From Pontederia crassipes (Eukaryota; Streptophyta; Magnoliopsida; Commelinales; Pontederiaceae), in contig CM060197.1 in assembly GCA_030549335.1 (NCBI GenBank), positions 49,193,654 to 49,257,653 of the forward strand: a DNA stretch of 64,000 nt. The letters are read 5' to 3'. The notes under the pieces were generated by a model. It was not told the origin of the DNA. It saw only the letters and a program-made list of their open reading frames with translations, and ran no database searches. Position numbers and translations under genes: made by a program. Within the stretch, counting starts at the first letter, position 1. Each line of letters starts with the position of its first letter. Shown in pieces: positions 10,753-21,300 of this stretch.

Positions 10753-11953
10753 TGTTGGATCTAAGTTTTAGAGATATATAAAATTATATTTTGATGATAC
10801 AAACCTCGAAAGATTAAAGTTAAAATGCTGAAAAAGTTTAAAAAAAAGGGATAACTTTATGTGCTACACATTGATTAAATAATTAAATATGATCCTATTA
10901 TATTTTGGATTAGTCATAAATATCAAAGTTGTAGATAATTCTGTTAGCTTTCCATAAAAACAAAAATCATCTCATTTGGATAACTGTGCAAAAAGCTATG
11001 CTTAAAATAGTGCAGGGTAGTCGAGCTGCCGGCTGAAAAACAGGTCGACCGGTCAGAAACACAAATCGACCGGTCCAGAACATAGGTCAATCGGTTAGTG
11101 CAGAAAATGCCCAATTTCAACTAGTAGAATGTCGAGACTGTACCGGTCGAGGTACCGATCGACCGATCCAAGACACAGGTCGATCGGATAGTTCAGAATT
11201 CGCCAACGGGCACATTTTTCATAAAAAAAAGTGTACCAGTCGATCGGTCCATATGTGCGATCGATCGGCCTCCGAGTCAAATGAACAGTAACAGTCAAAT
11301 TTGAAGGAAAAAGTGTGAAATAATTTTTGGACAACTTTCTCACTTGTAGAAGTCTATAAAAGAGTGCCAAAGCCAGAAGAAAGTGCACTCATCCAAGCCT
11401 TGAAGAAAAACTTTAAGTTATCAAAAGAAGACATTCTTCTTGAAGTTTTCATTTTTAGTTTTCTCTTCTTTCTCTCTTATTCTCTTGTGAGCTTAGTTTT
11501 ATAAAAGAGAGAAATATTTTATTTAGAAAAATACTAAGAGAGCTCATGTGTAAAAGATGTTCAAAATCTTATTTCTTGAGCAAGAGAAAAGATTAGTTTC
11601 TTAGGAGGAGAAGTTGCCTTGCCTCTTGAAATGAAGAAAAGGTGGTTGATGTAAAGGGCGTTCTTCCTTGCCCCATTTGAAATTAAGGAAGAGTTTTAGT
11701 GGAATCTCCGATGGTCTTGAGGTCGAGAAGTCAGAGCGGGGACGTAGGCCAAAGTGTGGCCGAATCTCGTCAACAACCACCATGTGTTTGCATTTGATTT
11801 TCTCTCTCTCTCCATCTAACATTAAATTTATGATCTGAATTGTAAAAGATTTAAGAATCGATTTTAAGATTCCGTGACGATTTTTGTGAAATCGACATTT
11901 TTGAATTGAACACCAATTCACCTCTCCCTCTTGGTGCCCTTTGGAATCCTACA
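10753..11953 (+). repeat. 3' LTR of the copia-type element
   Basis: 1201 bases, TGTTGGATCT...CCTACA. It carries the GGTCGACC-type repeats at 11040-11270 and a good TATA box at 11355-11362. Many single-base differences from the 5' LTR suggest an old insertion. The open frames on its minus strand have no recognisable product. Confidence 0.92.
11355..11362 (+). promoter_or_regulatory. TATA box in the copia 3' LTR
   Basis: TATAAAAG, about 600 bases into the LTR and downstream of the GGTCGACC repeats, as expected at a U3/R boundary. It points toward the ankyrin gene, whose first ATG lies 1.76 kb downstream. Confidence 0.45.
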
Positions 11954-12665
11954 TTCATGCTATTACTACCACCACCTCTCCAAATTGCTTTACAAGTTTC
12001 ATTTTAATAATATGCGTAAAAAAATATTTATCATATATACATTACTTTTTAAAAATTAGTTTATTTTGAACGTGCAAACTAACATCGTTTACCTCTCCTT
12101 ATATATAATATAAAATTTTAATATAATTGAATATATACTTAGCTTCATAATTAACATATAAAATATAATATAGATTTGGGATATGAATATTATGTTTGAT
12201 CTTTATAACTTAGAGCATTCTATTAAACTCTCTAAAAACTTAGTGAACTTCTGCACTTATCAGATCTTCTATTTGATTTCTATAAAAAAAACCATTTCTT
12301 TCATTCCGTTGACATGTCACATTTGTTGATCAGTCTTGGTCAAGTAATGACTAGCGTTTGTCTTTCTTTGTCACACGACGGAGATTGATTGGGAAGCGTT
12401 ACATATTATTAAATTACTTAAAATTTATCAAATTTTAAATATATTTTGCCTCCCTCATAGAGACACAATAATCAAAAGTAGATAAATAATGCATTATGCA
12501 CCAATGACCTTTCAACTTAGGAATAAGGCACCTTCCTTTAAAAAAAAAGACGAAAAAAAAAAAGAGTAAAGGAACGCCTCCAGGGGATGGACCATCTTTG
12601 TGTTTGCAGTGGGGAGGGGTACAAGTAATGAATCCAACAGCAATCTATACAAGCACCACACAACC
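11954..12665. repeat. Segmental duplication, copy B, right part
   Basis: Continues the match to copy A (from ~2887 to 3649) after the copia insertion. It includes the GCATTATGCACC...CAAGCACCACACAACCA block. It runs directly into the region upstream of the ankyrin gene, so copy B is probably the original location and copy A the derived one. Confidence 0.85.
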
Positions 12666-13122
12666 AGAGCCTTTATCAAGATTGAAAGAGTGAGGAGCAA
12701 ACCTGTCGCCGGTTTTTGATCCGTCTTTTGCTTCTTCTTCTTCTTCTTCTTCTTCTTCTTCTTCTTCTTCTTCTTCTTCTTCTTCTTCTTCTTCTTCTTC
12801 TTCTTCTTCTTCTTCTTCTTCTTCTTCTTCTTCTTCTTCTGGCAAAACAAATGGGAAAGAAAAAGAACAAAGCGAGAAGCGAGAAAAGCAAAATAAATCG
12901 AAGGTTTTGAATTCTTTTCCGTGAGTACTGAATCTTGTTCCTGAAGTAATTAAAAATAGTAAATAGAATCCACAGCATTCCCGACAGAAGCAAAGCAATG
13001 CGGAAAAACACGCACACAGATGCATGCCTATAAAATTCAGGATCGACGAGTAGGTGCGCAGATCAATCAGCTGACTGGCAGGCCTTGTACAAAATAGTGA
13101 AAATTCCGGCTGGCGGCATTGC
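12666..13122 (+). promoter_or_regulatory. Upstream region of the ankyrin gene
   Basis: The region between the duplication edge and the first ATG. It is single-copy within the window and holds the long CTT tract (12731-12840). I see no convincing TATA box. The long lysine-, glutamate-, arginine- and leucine-rich open frames here come only from the microsatellite and are not genes. Confidence 0.35.
12731..12840. repeat. (CTT)n microsatellite, about 37 units
   Basis: An uninterrupted CTT run of 110 bases, about 280 bases upstream of the ankyrin start codon. The pyrimidine strand is the coding strand. Confidence 0.97.
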
Positions 13123-14551
13123 ATGATCAGAATGTCGACAGAAGATAACTTTTTAAGTTCCGTGGAAGCGGAAAACAAGAAAAAATCTGAAAGAATGTTG
13201 ATGGAAGATCTCTTTAAGGAAAACATGAATTTTTTTCAAGAGCGATTCCTCGAGAGGTTTTTCATTGTAGATCGGCTTATACGTGAAGAGAGGACGCTCG
13301 ATCTGCTGAAGTACGTCAATGGCGCGACCAATCCCGTCGCGAACCTGTCTGGAGACCCCGTTCTCCACGTCGTGATCGCCTGCGGCAAGTCGGAATTGGC
13401 CTGCCGTCTCATCGAAAACATGCAGAATCCTTTGGAACGCCTTGCGGATATTAAGAATAAGATCACGGGGGACACGGCCCTTCACGTGGCCGCTTCCAGG
13501 GGGAACGAGATGGTGGCCATGAAGTTGCTAGAGACCGACCACCGGCTCCTCCAGATGCGAAACAAACGGAAGGAGATGCCGCTGCATAAGGCGTGTTTTT
13601 ACGGGCAGCGCCGCATGTTTTACCTGCTGGTGGAGAAGAGCGAAGCCAACATTGACGTTCTTTTAGAGAGGACGTGGGACGGCAACACCGCCCTCCATTG
13701 CGCCATCTTGGGCAACGCACCTGGTAATTAATCTTACTATTTTTATATATCATCGTGATTATAGAGGTGGCTTAATTCCATACATGCATAAGCTCATGGT
13801 AATTAATTCATAGATCTTTCGCTGTACATCGCGATGCAATACCCGATGTTGACGGAGACTCGGAACAAGGAAGGAGCGACGCCGCTCCATCTGCTGCTGG
13901 CTATACCCGAAGCAGTTCGAGCAAAACAACAGTTGAAGCTGCTGGATCTTATCATCTATAAATGTCAGTCTATGTGAAATTAGATCAGTTACCATCAAGC
14001 TTTTGCCAACAACAACAATAATATTATTTATTATATCTATATTTTCAGGCATTAATCGTTACGAAGATGATCTTTTGACCATTTTTTTTTTCATTTCAAT
14101 AACAGCAATCTCTCTCTTTGGTATTTTTACTTAGAGATTAGTTAACTGGAAACAATAATATATATATATATATAATTCGATTTTTCCGTCTAAGGTACAT
14201 ATATACATATATATTGAAACTTAACTACCTAATTGAGTTCAAATTAATTTGATCTTTTTGTTTTCATGATGACAGTTTGTGTGTTTCAAATTTGCCTCTT
14301 ATTTAGTTGTTGGTGTGTGCTGAACGCACAAGTGCCAACCTCTTTTTCTCGAATACAAATATGAGTGAAGTACCAGTTAATTAACTGCATGGATCAGTGA
14401 CTTCGTTTCTTCTAATTCACGATATTTTGCTCGTGCAGTGATTCTTGTGGACGAAGAGGAGGATAAATTAGCCGTCGAAGATCCGGAAGACCCAAAAATA
14501 GAGCCGCCGATATGGAAAATATGTGTGCACAAATCAAATGTTGGCTATAAG
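13123..14551 (+). CDS. Ankyrin-repeat gene (ACD6/ITN1-like family), first three exons; C-terminus missing
   Basis: Proposed exons: 13123-13723, 13814-13963, 14439-14551. Donors are CTG|GTAATT, AAT|GTCAGT and AAG|GTGAAG, acceptors CATAG and GTGCAG, and the frame stays open for 288 residues. An acidic N-terminus precedes ankyrin repeats near residues 77-100 (GDPVLHVVIACGKSELACRL), 116-137 (GDTALHVAASRGNEMVAMKL), 150-172 (EMPLHKACFYGQRRMFYLLV), 187-212 (GNTALHCAILGN) and 220-240 (EGATPLHLLLAI). Exon 3 is acidic (VDEEEDK). This layout fits plant ankyrin proteins with a C-terminal PGG membrane domain, implicated in defence and stress signalling. That domain is not found nearby: TE sequence begins at 15247. 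Exons are GC-richer than the flanks. A second ATG at 13132 could be the start. Whether it is active or a truncated relic cannot be told. Confidence 0.75.
14157..14175. repeat. (TA)n run in intron 2 of the ankyrin gene
   Basis: Short alternating AT tract inside the 475-base second intron. Confidence 0.8.
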
Positions 14552-15246
14552 GTGAAGTATAGTACTAATTTGTTCGCATATCTACTTTTTCATTTGATCA
14601 CATGAAAATTTTTGCTCATTGCATTATTCAGCAGTCCCGTTGCTATAATTTTAACATTGATATTAAATATTTTCTACTATACTATTTTATCACTTAATTT
14701 AGGTGCCAAAGCTATGTTATAAAGATAACAAAAATATTAAATACGCAAATTCAGAGATATTCATAACCATATTGAATATTATGTGGTTAAAATTTTTCTA
14801 ATTTAACTTTTAATTATCTTCAACTATATTTTTTTTTTCACTTCTAACCTCCGGCAACTAACTTTCCTGAAGTTGTCATATATAGTTTGACAGGCTGCAA
14901 CAAGTACATATTCCAAATTTAATCCAGCATTTACTCCCATGCGCTTATATTTCAAGAACATTTTTTTTTAATCCAGTATTTAATTGCTTCATTCGGCAAG
15001 AGCAACATTCTCCAGCAAACCAAGTGAACTTGCTACTCCCACTTCGCTCTTGTTTTCATCATAAATGCGATGGGATTGGTCCCGCAAACAAAAATAAAAA
15101 CTATTTGGTTAAAAAGTGAAGAATGAGATTCTAAATTTTATTCTCCTCTTCTCCAAGCAATGTCCAGAAAGTTTTACTCGCTGGGTTCACATTGTTCATA
15201 CATATATGCATAATTTGTATAATAAAAACTAAAAAATACAACATAA
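14552..15246. other. AT-rich noncoding stretch after exon 3
   Basis: Starts at the donor of exon 3 and ends where Tekay LTR homology begins. It reads as intron or downstream sequence: many stops, poly-T runs, no recognisable exon. It is single-copy in the window. Confidence 0.5.
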
Positions 15247-17937
15247 TAAATAAGTAACTTTAGTCTTTTAATAAAATAGTAAAACTAATGTCATAGAAAA
15301 TAATAAAAATATATCATTATTCATAAACATCTCTAAAATTTATAGACTCTAGAGACTCAAGACTTCATCTATTTTTATGTCATGTATAACTTCATCGTCA
15401 TGAGTTGATCAACCATCAATTCAAGCATAATAGTTACCTGCACGGATTCAAAGTGCAGATTTTTTCAGTTAGAGTATCTAAAAACCAATCCTATATGATG
15501 CATCAGAATACTACATGACATGTGTCAGTAGTTCCATGATAAAAGGAAACATTCATGGATGTCATGTCATGATTATATGATGTACATGGCATTACTTCAT
15601 ATCGCAACATCAATATATAGTAGTAACTGTATCATGAAATTGATATGAAATTAGAATCATCGGTACATCTATTATCAGTCAGTCAGTAATAGTAAGCATA
15701 CCAAGTGAGTAGCACTTATCATTACCTTACTTCAGTAATAGGAAGCATACCAATTGAGTAGCACTTATTATTATTACTTCAGTAATATCCTCGGGGTTGC
15801 TTTATAACCCATTGGATCCCACTTTCGTGGTCATCATCCTTTGGAGTTCAGTCAATCAATTCAATCTTTGATCTTACAGTAATTGATGAATCTAATCGTT
15901 GCCCTCATAGAAGGCTAGCTAAGCCTCGGAGCCAAGGCTCCCATCACCCGAAGGCAACTAGGAATACACGTACCGTTGTCACTAAGATACAGTTATTCCT
16001 CAAAGAAATGCTAACTCCAAGGTGAAGGACATAGTAATTTCCCAAAGAAAATTCTAACACACATGGAGCATGGCACAGTATTTGCTATGATTCAATTTAG
16101 GGGTGACAAGCAGTGGCGGAGCGACATGTAGTGTAAGGTGCATGCTTAGCATGGTGGTTGAGTGCTTGGAAGTTGAGTGAAAAGGTCATAGGTTCGAAAC
16201 TCATCGTTTGCACATAAAATAGAGATTTTTTTGCATTTTCTTTTATTAATAAATACAGTCTATACCATTACAATAAAAAATAAAATGATGCATATGATAT
16301 GATAAAATATTTATTCTCTCATAAACTATGTATTTATTCTTATTATATTTTGTATAGAGTAGAATAATGTATTTATAATTATCTTTTATCTAAATTAACT
16401 TAAATGATTAAATCTCATAATAATTATCATTTATTTATATCATTTGGAGAATATAGTTCATCATCTCATTGTTTGAATATGCTAACACATAATTTTTATT
16501 TTTTTTAGTTTCGTAATAAATATACTTTATTTTATTACCATCACCTAACTTAAATTGTGTAATTTCATGACAAATATATTTTATTTAAATTATTGATATA
16601 ATTAAGAGAATATATTTCATGATCATGCACTTAATTTTGATTTTGTTCCATCATTTTATGATTAAAACATGTATGCATATTCTTTATACATAATTCTTTT
16701 TGTATTTAGAAAATAGAACTAAAGTCCATATAATTTATAATAATTTTTAACATTGTAACTGAAAAAAATTACAGTAACTTTATAGTTATATTAATAAAAA
16801 ATTAAAATCATCAATGTTACGTGAACCTAGTGAACTTTAAGGCTGGATCCGCCACTGACGACAAGTAACTGCATTCTTCAATTGGGTTCATTATGTTCAC
16901 AATCATCAAATAGTTAACGTCTCTTAGTCCTCAAATTTTAACTTAGTTATAACTATACATACATTTCGTGTATCTATGTTCATATACAATCATCACTCAT
17001 CATTACATTATACTAATACGATAAAAATAGATTTAATATAACATAAAAACCATTTTCCAGTTGGTCAACGGCCGTGAAGGGGTGGTCACGCTCATGACAA
17101 GAATATGCAAAAAACCATCTTTCGGTCACGTTCGTGACTGATGCATCACGGTCGTGATAGAGGCCAGAGTTTGATTCAATTTGCCAATGTCTCATCTTAT
17201 AAGCATGACCAAGTTGGTCATGTCCATGCTTGGCCTATCACGGTTGTGACAATGTTTGTCACGATCATGAAGAGAGCCTCCTCCTTTGGCTGTCTTCTAG
17301 CCTCACATTCATGGACATGACAGGGGTCGTCACGGCCGTGATGTGGCCCAAAGTTCTTCCATTTCAACCCAATTTTTCATAGGCTATGATGCAAATCAAT
17401 TAAGAAATCCATATGAAACATTCTAAAACATTTAAACATGATTCCTAAGGATTTAGACATATGAATAACACATGAAAACATGACACAACATTCATTCAAT
17501 TAGATCTAGGGTTCTTCTTCCCAAAATATAGGTCACAAAATCTTAGAACATAAACCCTAGCATATGGATTCATAAATGATAAATCAGAACATGACACCTA
17601 TACAAACATTTCAGATCTAATGGAACATATAAAACTCTCAATCAAATCCATAATAGGAACAAGGTGCCTATTACCCTCAATCCAATCAAGAAATTGTCAT
17701 TGAGAGGGGAGAGAAGGGTTGAATCCCCTTTGCATACCTTAATCTTGGGTCCTCCTTCTTTTCCTTCCTCGTCCTCTTCTTTCTCTTTGTGCTCCTTCTC
17801 GATCCACTTCCAACCCTAGCCGTCAACTACACGAATGAGGAAAAGAGATTAATAAGAGGTCTTAGGGCTTTATATGGATCATCATGGTTGGACCAAAAAG
17901 CCCAATATGCCCTTATATGAAAATTAGGATTGTTACA
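15247..17937 (-). repeat. 3' LTR of Tekay element 1, interrupted by a hAT-like element
   Basis: Matches 22385-24309 from its AGTCTTTTAATAAAATAGTA word to the TTGTTACA edge. It carries a TCACGGCCGTGA cluster at 17065-17345. The 747-base hAT-like element at 16111-16857 is absent from the two sister LTRs. Confidence 0.88.
16111..16857. mobile_element. hAT-like non-autonomous element (Tip100-type ends)
   Basis: Ends are CAGTGGCGGAGC and GGATCCGCCACTG, an inverted repeat of the kind seen at plant hAT (Tip100-like) elements. Eight-base flanks GTGACAAG (16103-16110) and ACGACAAG (16858-16865) match at six of eight positions, fitting hAT target duplications. Sister LTRs lack the insert. The interior is AT-rich with no transposase. 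Bases 16147-16202 look like a tRNA-type internal promoter: an A-box-like GCATGGTGGTTGAG and a B-box GGTTCGAAACTC. Confidence 0.75.
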
Positions 17938-17954
17938 TCCTCCCCTCCTAAAAG
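17938..17954 (-). other. Polypurine tract of Tekay element 1
   Basis: On the minus strand CTTTTAGGAGGGGAGGA lies directly before the 3' LTR. Confidence 0.75.
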
Positions 17955-17989
17955 AAAATTCATTCTCGAATTTTAACATAAAGTAGAAT

Positions 17990-19500
17990 GCTTGCTATAA
18001 TAATCTTGGAAATTGTACTTTCATCTTGTCCACGTTGCCTCAATTTCATTATGGTGCTTCCATTCAATCTTCACCACTTTATTCCTCAGACGATGTTCAC
18101 CATTCTCTAGTATCTCTGTAGGGTACTCTTCATAGGTGAGGTGTTTCTTGATAGTTGGCTTTTCAATCGCCATTACATGAAGCTATCATATTTGTACGTG
18201 CGCAGTGCTGACACATGAAATATATTACGGATCTTGGCATATGAAGGAGGCAATGTCAATTTGTATGCACCTTCACCCACCTTTTTCAAAATCTCGAATA
18301 GTCCAATACACTTACGAGTCAATTTACCCTTCCTGCAAACCTCATGACTCCTTTGGTAGGAGATACCTTGAACAGTACACGATCTCCAACCTGAAAGATA
18401 TGTTCCCTTCTTTTCTTGTCTGCATAACTTTTCTGATGGCTCTGAGCTACCGGCATCCTTTCCTTGATCAGATCTACCTTCTATGCATACTTCTCTACTA
18501 ATTCAAGTTCTAATAGTCTTCATTCACTAACTGCACTCCAACATGTGAGAGACTTATAAGGTCTTCCATATAGTGCCTCAAATAGTGCCATCTTGATGGA
18601 GGAGTGTAGGCAAACTCAGCTTAGGTGAGGTGATAATTTCAGCTGCCTTGTCAATCTATGGCACATGCTCTCAGCGTATCCTCCAAGGTCTGGATCATCA
18701 TTTCACTTTGCCCATCACTCTGAGGGTGAAAAGCAATATTGTAACGCAGCCTTGTACCGAAAGCATGCTACAACCCTCTCTGGAACCATGCTGTGAACCT
18801 TGGGCCCCTATTTGATACAAGGGAAATATGAATTTCATGTAATCGGATGATCTCATCAACATATAATTGTACCATACTTGCAGCTAACTATCTCACATTA
18901 TATGGTAAGAAGTGAGCTGACTTAGTCAATCTGTCTACAATGATCCAAATAGCAACATGTCCTTTCTATGTTCTTAGGAGATCCACAATGAAGTCCATTG
19001 TGATTTTCTTTCATTTTCGCTGAGGTATGGGTAGTGGATTTAGCAGTCCAAGTGGCTTTTGGTGCTCAATCTTGACTTCTTGATAGATCAAGCATTTATA
19101 TACAAATTCTACTACATCTCTTCTCATGTCTTTCCACTAAAATATTCTTAGAATATTTTAATGGTTCGAGGGTGACTAGCAAACTCTAACTTGTGCCATA
19201 GTCAGAATTTCTTCCTTGAGCTCTTTGTTTTCAGGTACCCATAGTTTGTCTTAGAACCTGATGATTCCATTCTTATCAATCTTATAATTTGGGTGTCATT
19301 TCTTACACAGAGCTTTCACATTCTTGTACTCTGGATCATCCTTCTATGCTTTTGCAATCCTTGTCACCAAATTCAATTGAATGACATAGTACATCATCAG
19401 CTTTCCCTATGTGCTTCTTTCAATTATAGTCCATTTGTAGACTCTCGATCGCCATTGACTTTCATACTTCCTTCTTAGAACATCTGCCACTGAGTTCGCC
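17990..19500 (-). pseudogene. Integrase and chromodomain-like tail remnant, Tekay element 1
   Basis: Minus-strand frames recognise integrase pieces broken by many stops: a linker after RNase H near 19440-19500, the integrase core between 18800 and 19250, and the GPY-type region near 18240-18420. The last coding piece, about 18003-18091, reads KVVKIEWKHHNEIEATW, resembling the chromodomain tail of Tekay/Del chromoviruses that targets integration to heterochromatin. No intact catalytic triad can be assembled. Open frames on the plus strand (18205-18501, 18630-18815) are antisense shadows. Confidence 0.65.
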
Positions 19501-19550
19501 TTCCATGAATGATAAAGAATATCAAACTCATAATCTTTCAAAAACACTAG

Positions 19551-19871
19551 CTATCTTCTTTTGTTCATGTTGATTTCTTTTTGGGAGAATACATACTTGA
19601 GACTCTTATGGTCAATGAAAATTTCAAATTCTTTTCCATACAGATAGTGACACCATATCTTCAAGGCAAACACTACTGCTACCAACTCCAAATCATGAGT
19701 ACGATAGTTCCTCTCATGAGACTTGAGTTGTCTTGAGGCATAGGACACCACGCTTTCATGCTGCATCAACACACAGCCCAATCCCATTCCACTAGCATCA
19801 CTGTACATTGTGTAGCCTCTAAATTCTATGAAAATTGTTAGCAATGATGCAGTGGTCAATCTTTTCTTCAA
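19551..19871 (-). pseudogene. RNase H domain, Tekay element 1
   Basis: A 106-codon open frame holds the core of gypsy RNase [16 protein letters not shown], then [19 protein letters not shown] and [20 protein letters not shown]. The catalytic Asp-Glu-Asp positions (YSDAS, HDLEL, FIDHK) are kept. This is the best conserved piece of the element, but it is cut off from RT and integrase by stops. Confidence 0.85.
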
Positions 19872-20149
19872 TTTCGGGAAGCTTTGTTCACATTTCTAAT
19901 TCCAGTTAAACTTTTCTCCCTTCTTGGTCAACTTAGTCATTGGGGAAGCAATCTTGGAGAAATCCTGAATGAACTTTATGTAGTAGTCGGCTAACCCAAT
20001 CTCAGTCACCATCTTTGGTATTTCCTAATTGATAACTACTTCAACCTTTACTAGGTCCACAAAATGTTTTCCTTTGAAACAATGTGATCCAGAAACATCA
20101 TCGACTCCAACTAGAACTCACACTTGGATAACTTTGCGTACAGTTAATA

Positions 20150-20830
20150 TTGCCGCAAAGTTTTCAGAACAATCTATAAGTGTTTATGATGTTCTTTAGA
20201 ACTTGATGAATATACTAGGATGTCATTCGAAAATACAATCATAAATTTATTCAGATGAGAGTTGAATATCCTATTCATCAAACCTGTAAATGTTATAGGA
20301 GCATTCATCAGTCCAAAATGCATAATCAAGAATTCATAATGGTCGATACCTTGATCTGAAGGTTGTCATGTCTATGTCCTCATCAGCCCCTCTAAGTTGA
20401 TGGTACCCACTTTTCAAGTCGATCTTTGAGAAAACTGATGCAGCGTATAATTGATTGAATAGATTATCTATTCTAGAAAAAAGGTACTTGTTCTTGATGG
20501 ACACTTTGTTGAGCATCCTGTAATTAATATACATCCTCGTTGATCCATCCTTCTTCCAATTCTTCACAAATAGGACAGGTGTACCCCAAGCGACACACTT
20601 TGCCTGATGAAACCCATGTTCAGCAGCTCTCGCAGTTGTGCTTTCTGTTCCTTCATCTATGCTAGTGCCATCCTGTAAGGAGGTTTGGAGATTGAAGTCG
20701 TTCCTGGCATCAGCTCAATATGGTCCCTTTCCAGAGGTAATGCCGAAAGCTCATCGGAAGACACATCTGAAAAGTCCCTCACCACTTCAAGTTCTTGCAG
20801 TGGCTTGGGTTGGAAATTGCCCTTGATGAC
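20150..20830 (-). pseudogene. Reverse transcriptase, Tekay element 1, catalytic site changed
   Basis: In coding direction: a pre-RT part ([20 protein letters not shown], near 20700), then fingers-palm [20 protein letters not shown] and [14 protein letters not shown] (20370-20530), then [12 protein letters not shown] near 20310, then the catalytic box. The box reads FSND (codons 20222-20233) where gypsy RTs have two aspartates, so the first catalytic Asp is Asn. Several stops and shifts separate the blocks. Minus-strand copying was not possible with this enzyme. Confidence 0.8.
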
Positions 20831-21300
20831 GCTCACCAAAAATTCTCGGCACCCACTATTCGGCATCTTAGTTGAGGAGATCATCATCTTCTTTTTCTTA
20901 GAGAGAATTCCACAGAAGATCACACAACTGTCATCCTTTTTTTAATTTTGACCTTCTTTTCTCAACACATCATATAGGCATCATGGTATGATAATCAATC
21001 CATGCCTAATATGACATCATAGTCTACCATGGGTAGTACTATGAGATCAATAGAGTAGTTAACTCCTTCAATCGTTATTGGTGCCTTTGGGTGATACTGT
21101 ATAGTGGAGACCCTTCTTGGTGGTGTTGCTACATTTAGTTGTCACTTCATGTTTTCTCTCTCAACATTCAGTAAGTTAGCAAAACCAAATGATATAAAGG
21201 AGTGAATGGCATTAGAATCAAATAACACATTTGCATGTACTATACCTTGGATCACTTCATAGGACTTCTAAGCTTCATCCACCTGCATAGTGTAGACCAT
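20830..21300 (-). pseudogene. Aspartic protease region, Tekay element 1
   Basis: The minus strand reads VLFDSNAIHSFISFGF around 21190-21230 and VDYDVILGMD near 21010-21030, the flap and second conserved block of gypsy protease. The active-site triad reads Asp-Ser-Asn (Asp codon at 21217-21219) instead of Asp-Ser/Thr-Gly. Stops follow at several points. Confidence 0.7.

Larger units (their letters stand above)
7362..11953 (+). mobile_element. Gag-only copia-type LTR retrotransposon (non-autonomous)
   Basis: The element has two LTRs (7362-8579 and 10753-11953, both TGTTGGATCT...CCTACA), a Met-tRNA primer site directly after the first, a gag pseudogene, and a purine run directly before the second. 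Five-base target duplications TTTAT (7357-7361) and TTCAT (11954-11958) differ by one base, and the empty site is visible in duplication copy A (GTTTTCATGC near 2885). Total length is 4592 bases. The internal region is only 2.17 kb: between the gag zinc knuckle (~10110) and the 3' untranslated zone (~10480) there is no integrase, reverse transcriptase or RNase H. It could only have moved with proteins from a complete relative. Confidence 0.92.

Noticed and set aside
12512..13226. Long open frames of poly-Lys, poly-Glu, poly-Arg and poly-Leu
   Set aside because: They are six-frame readings of the pure CTT microsatellite at 12731-12840 and its edges; no conserved sequence outside the run.
13153..14052. 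Minus-strand open frames over the ankyrin exons
   Set aside because: They are antisense shadows of GC-rich coding exons; the plus strand has ankyrin motifs and splice sites.
14700..14800. A further ankyrin exon starting GTGCCAAAGCTATG
   Set aside because: It stays open for about 30 codons but follows a weak acceptor, has no family resemblance and no useful donor.
16147..16202. A tRNA gene
   Set aside because: Only A- and B-box-like words are present; no cloverleaf with paired acceptor stem could be formed by eye. Reported as a promoter-like feature of the hAT-like element.
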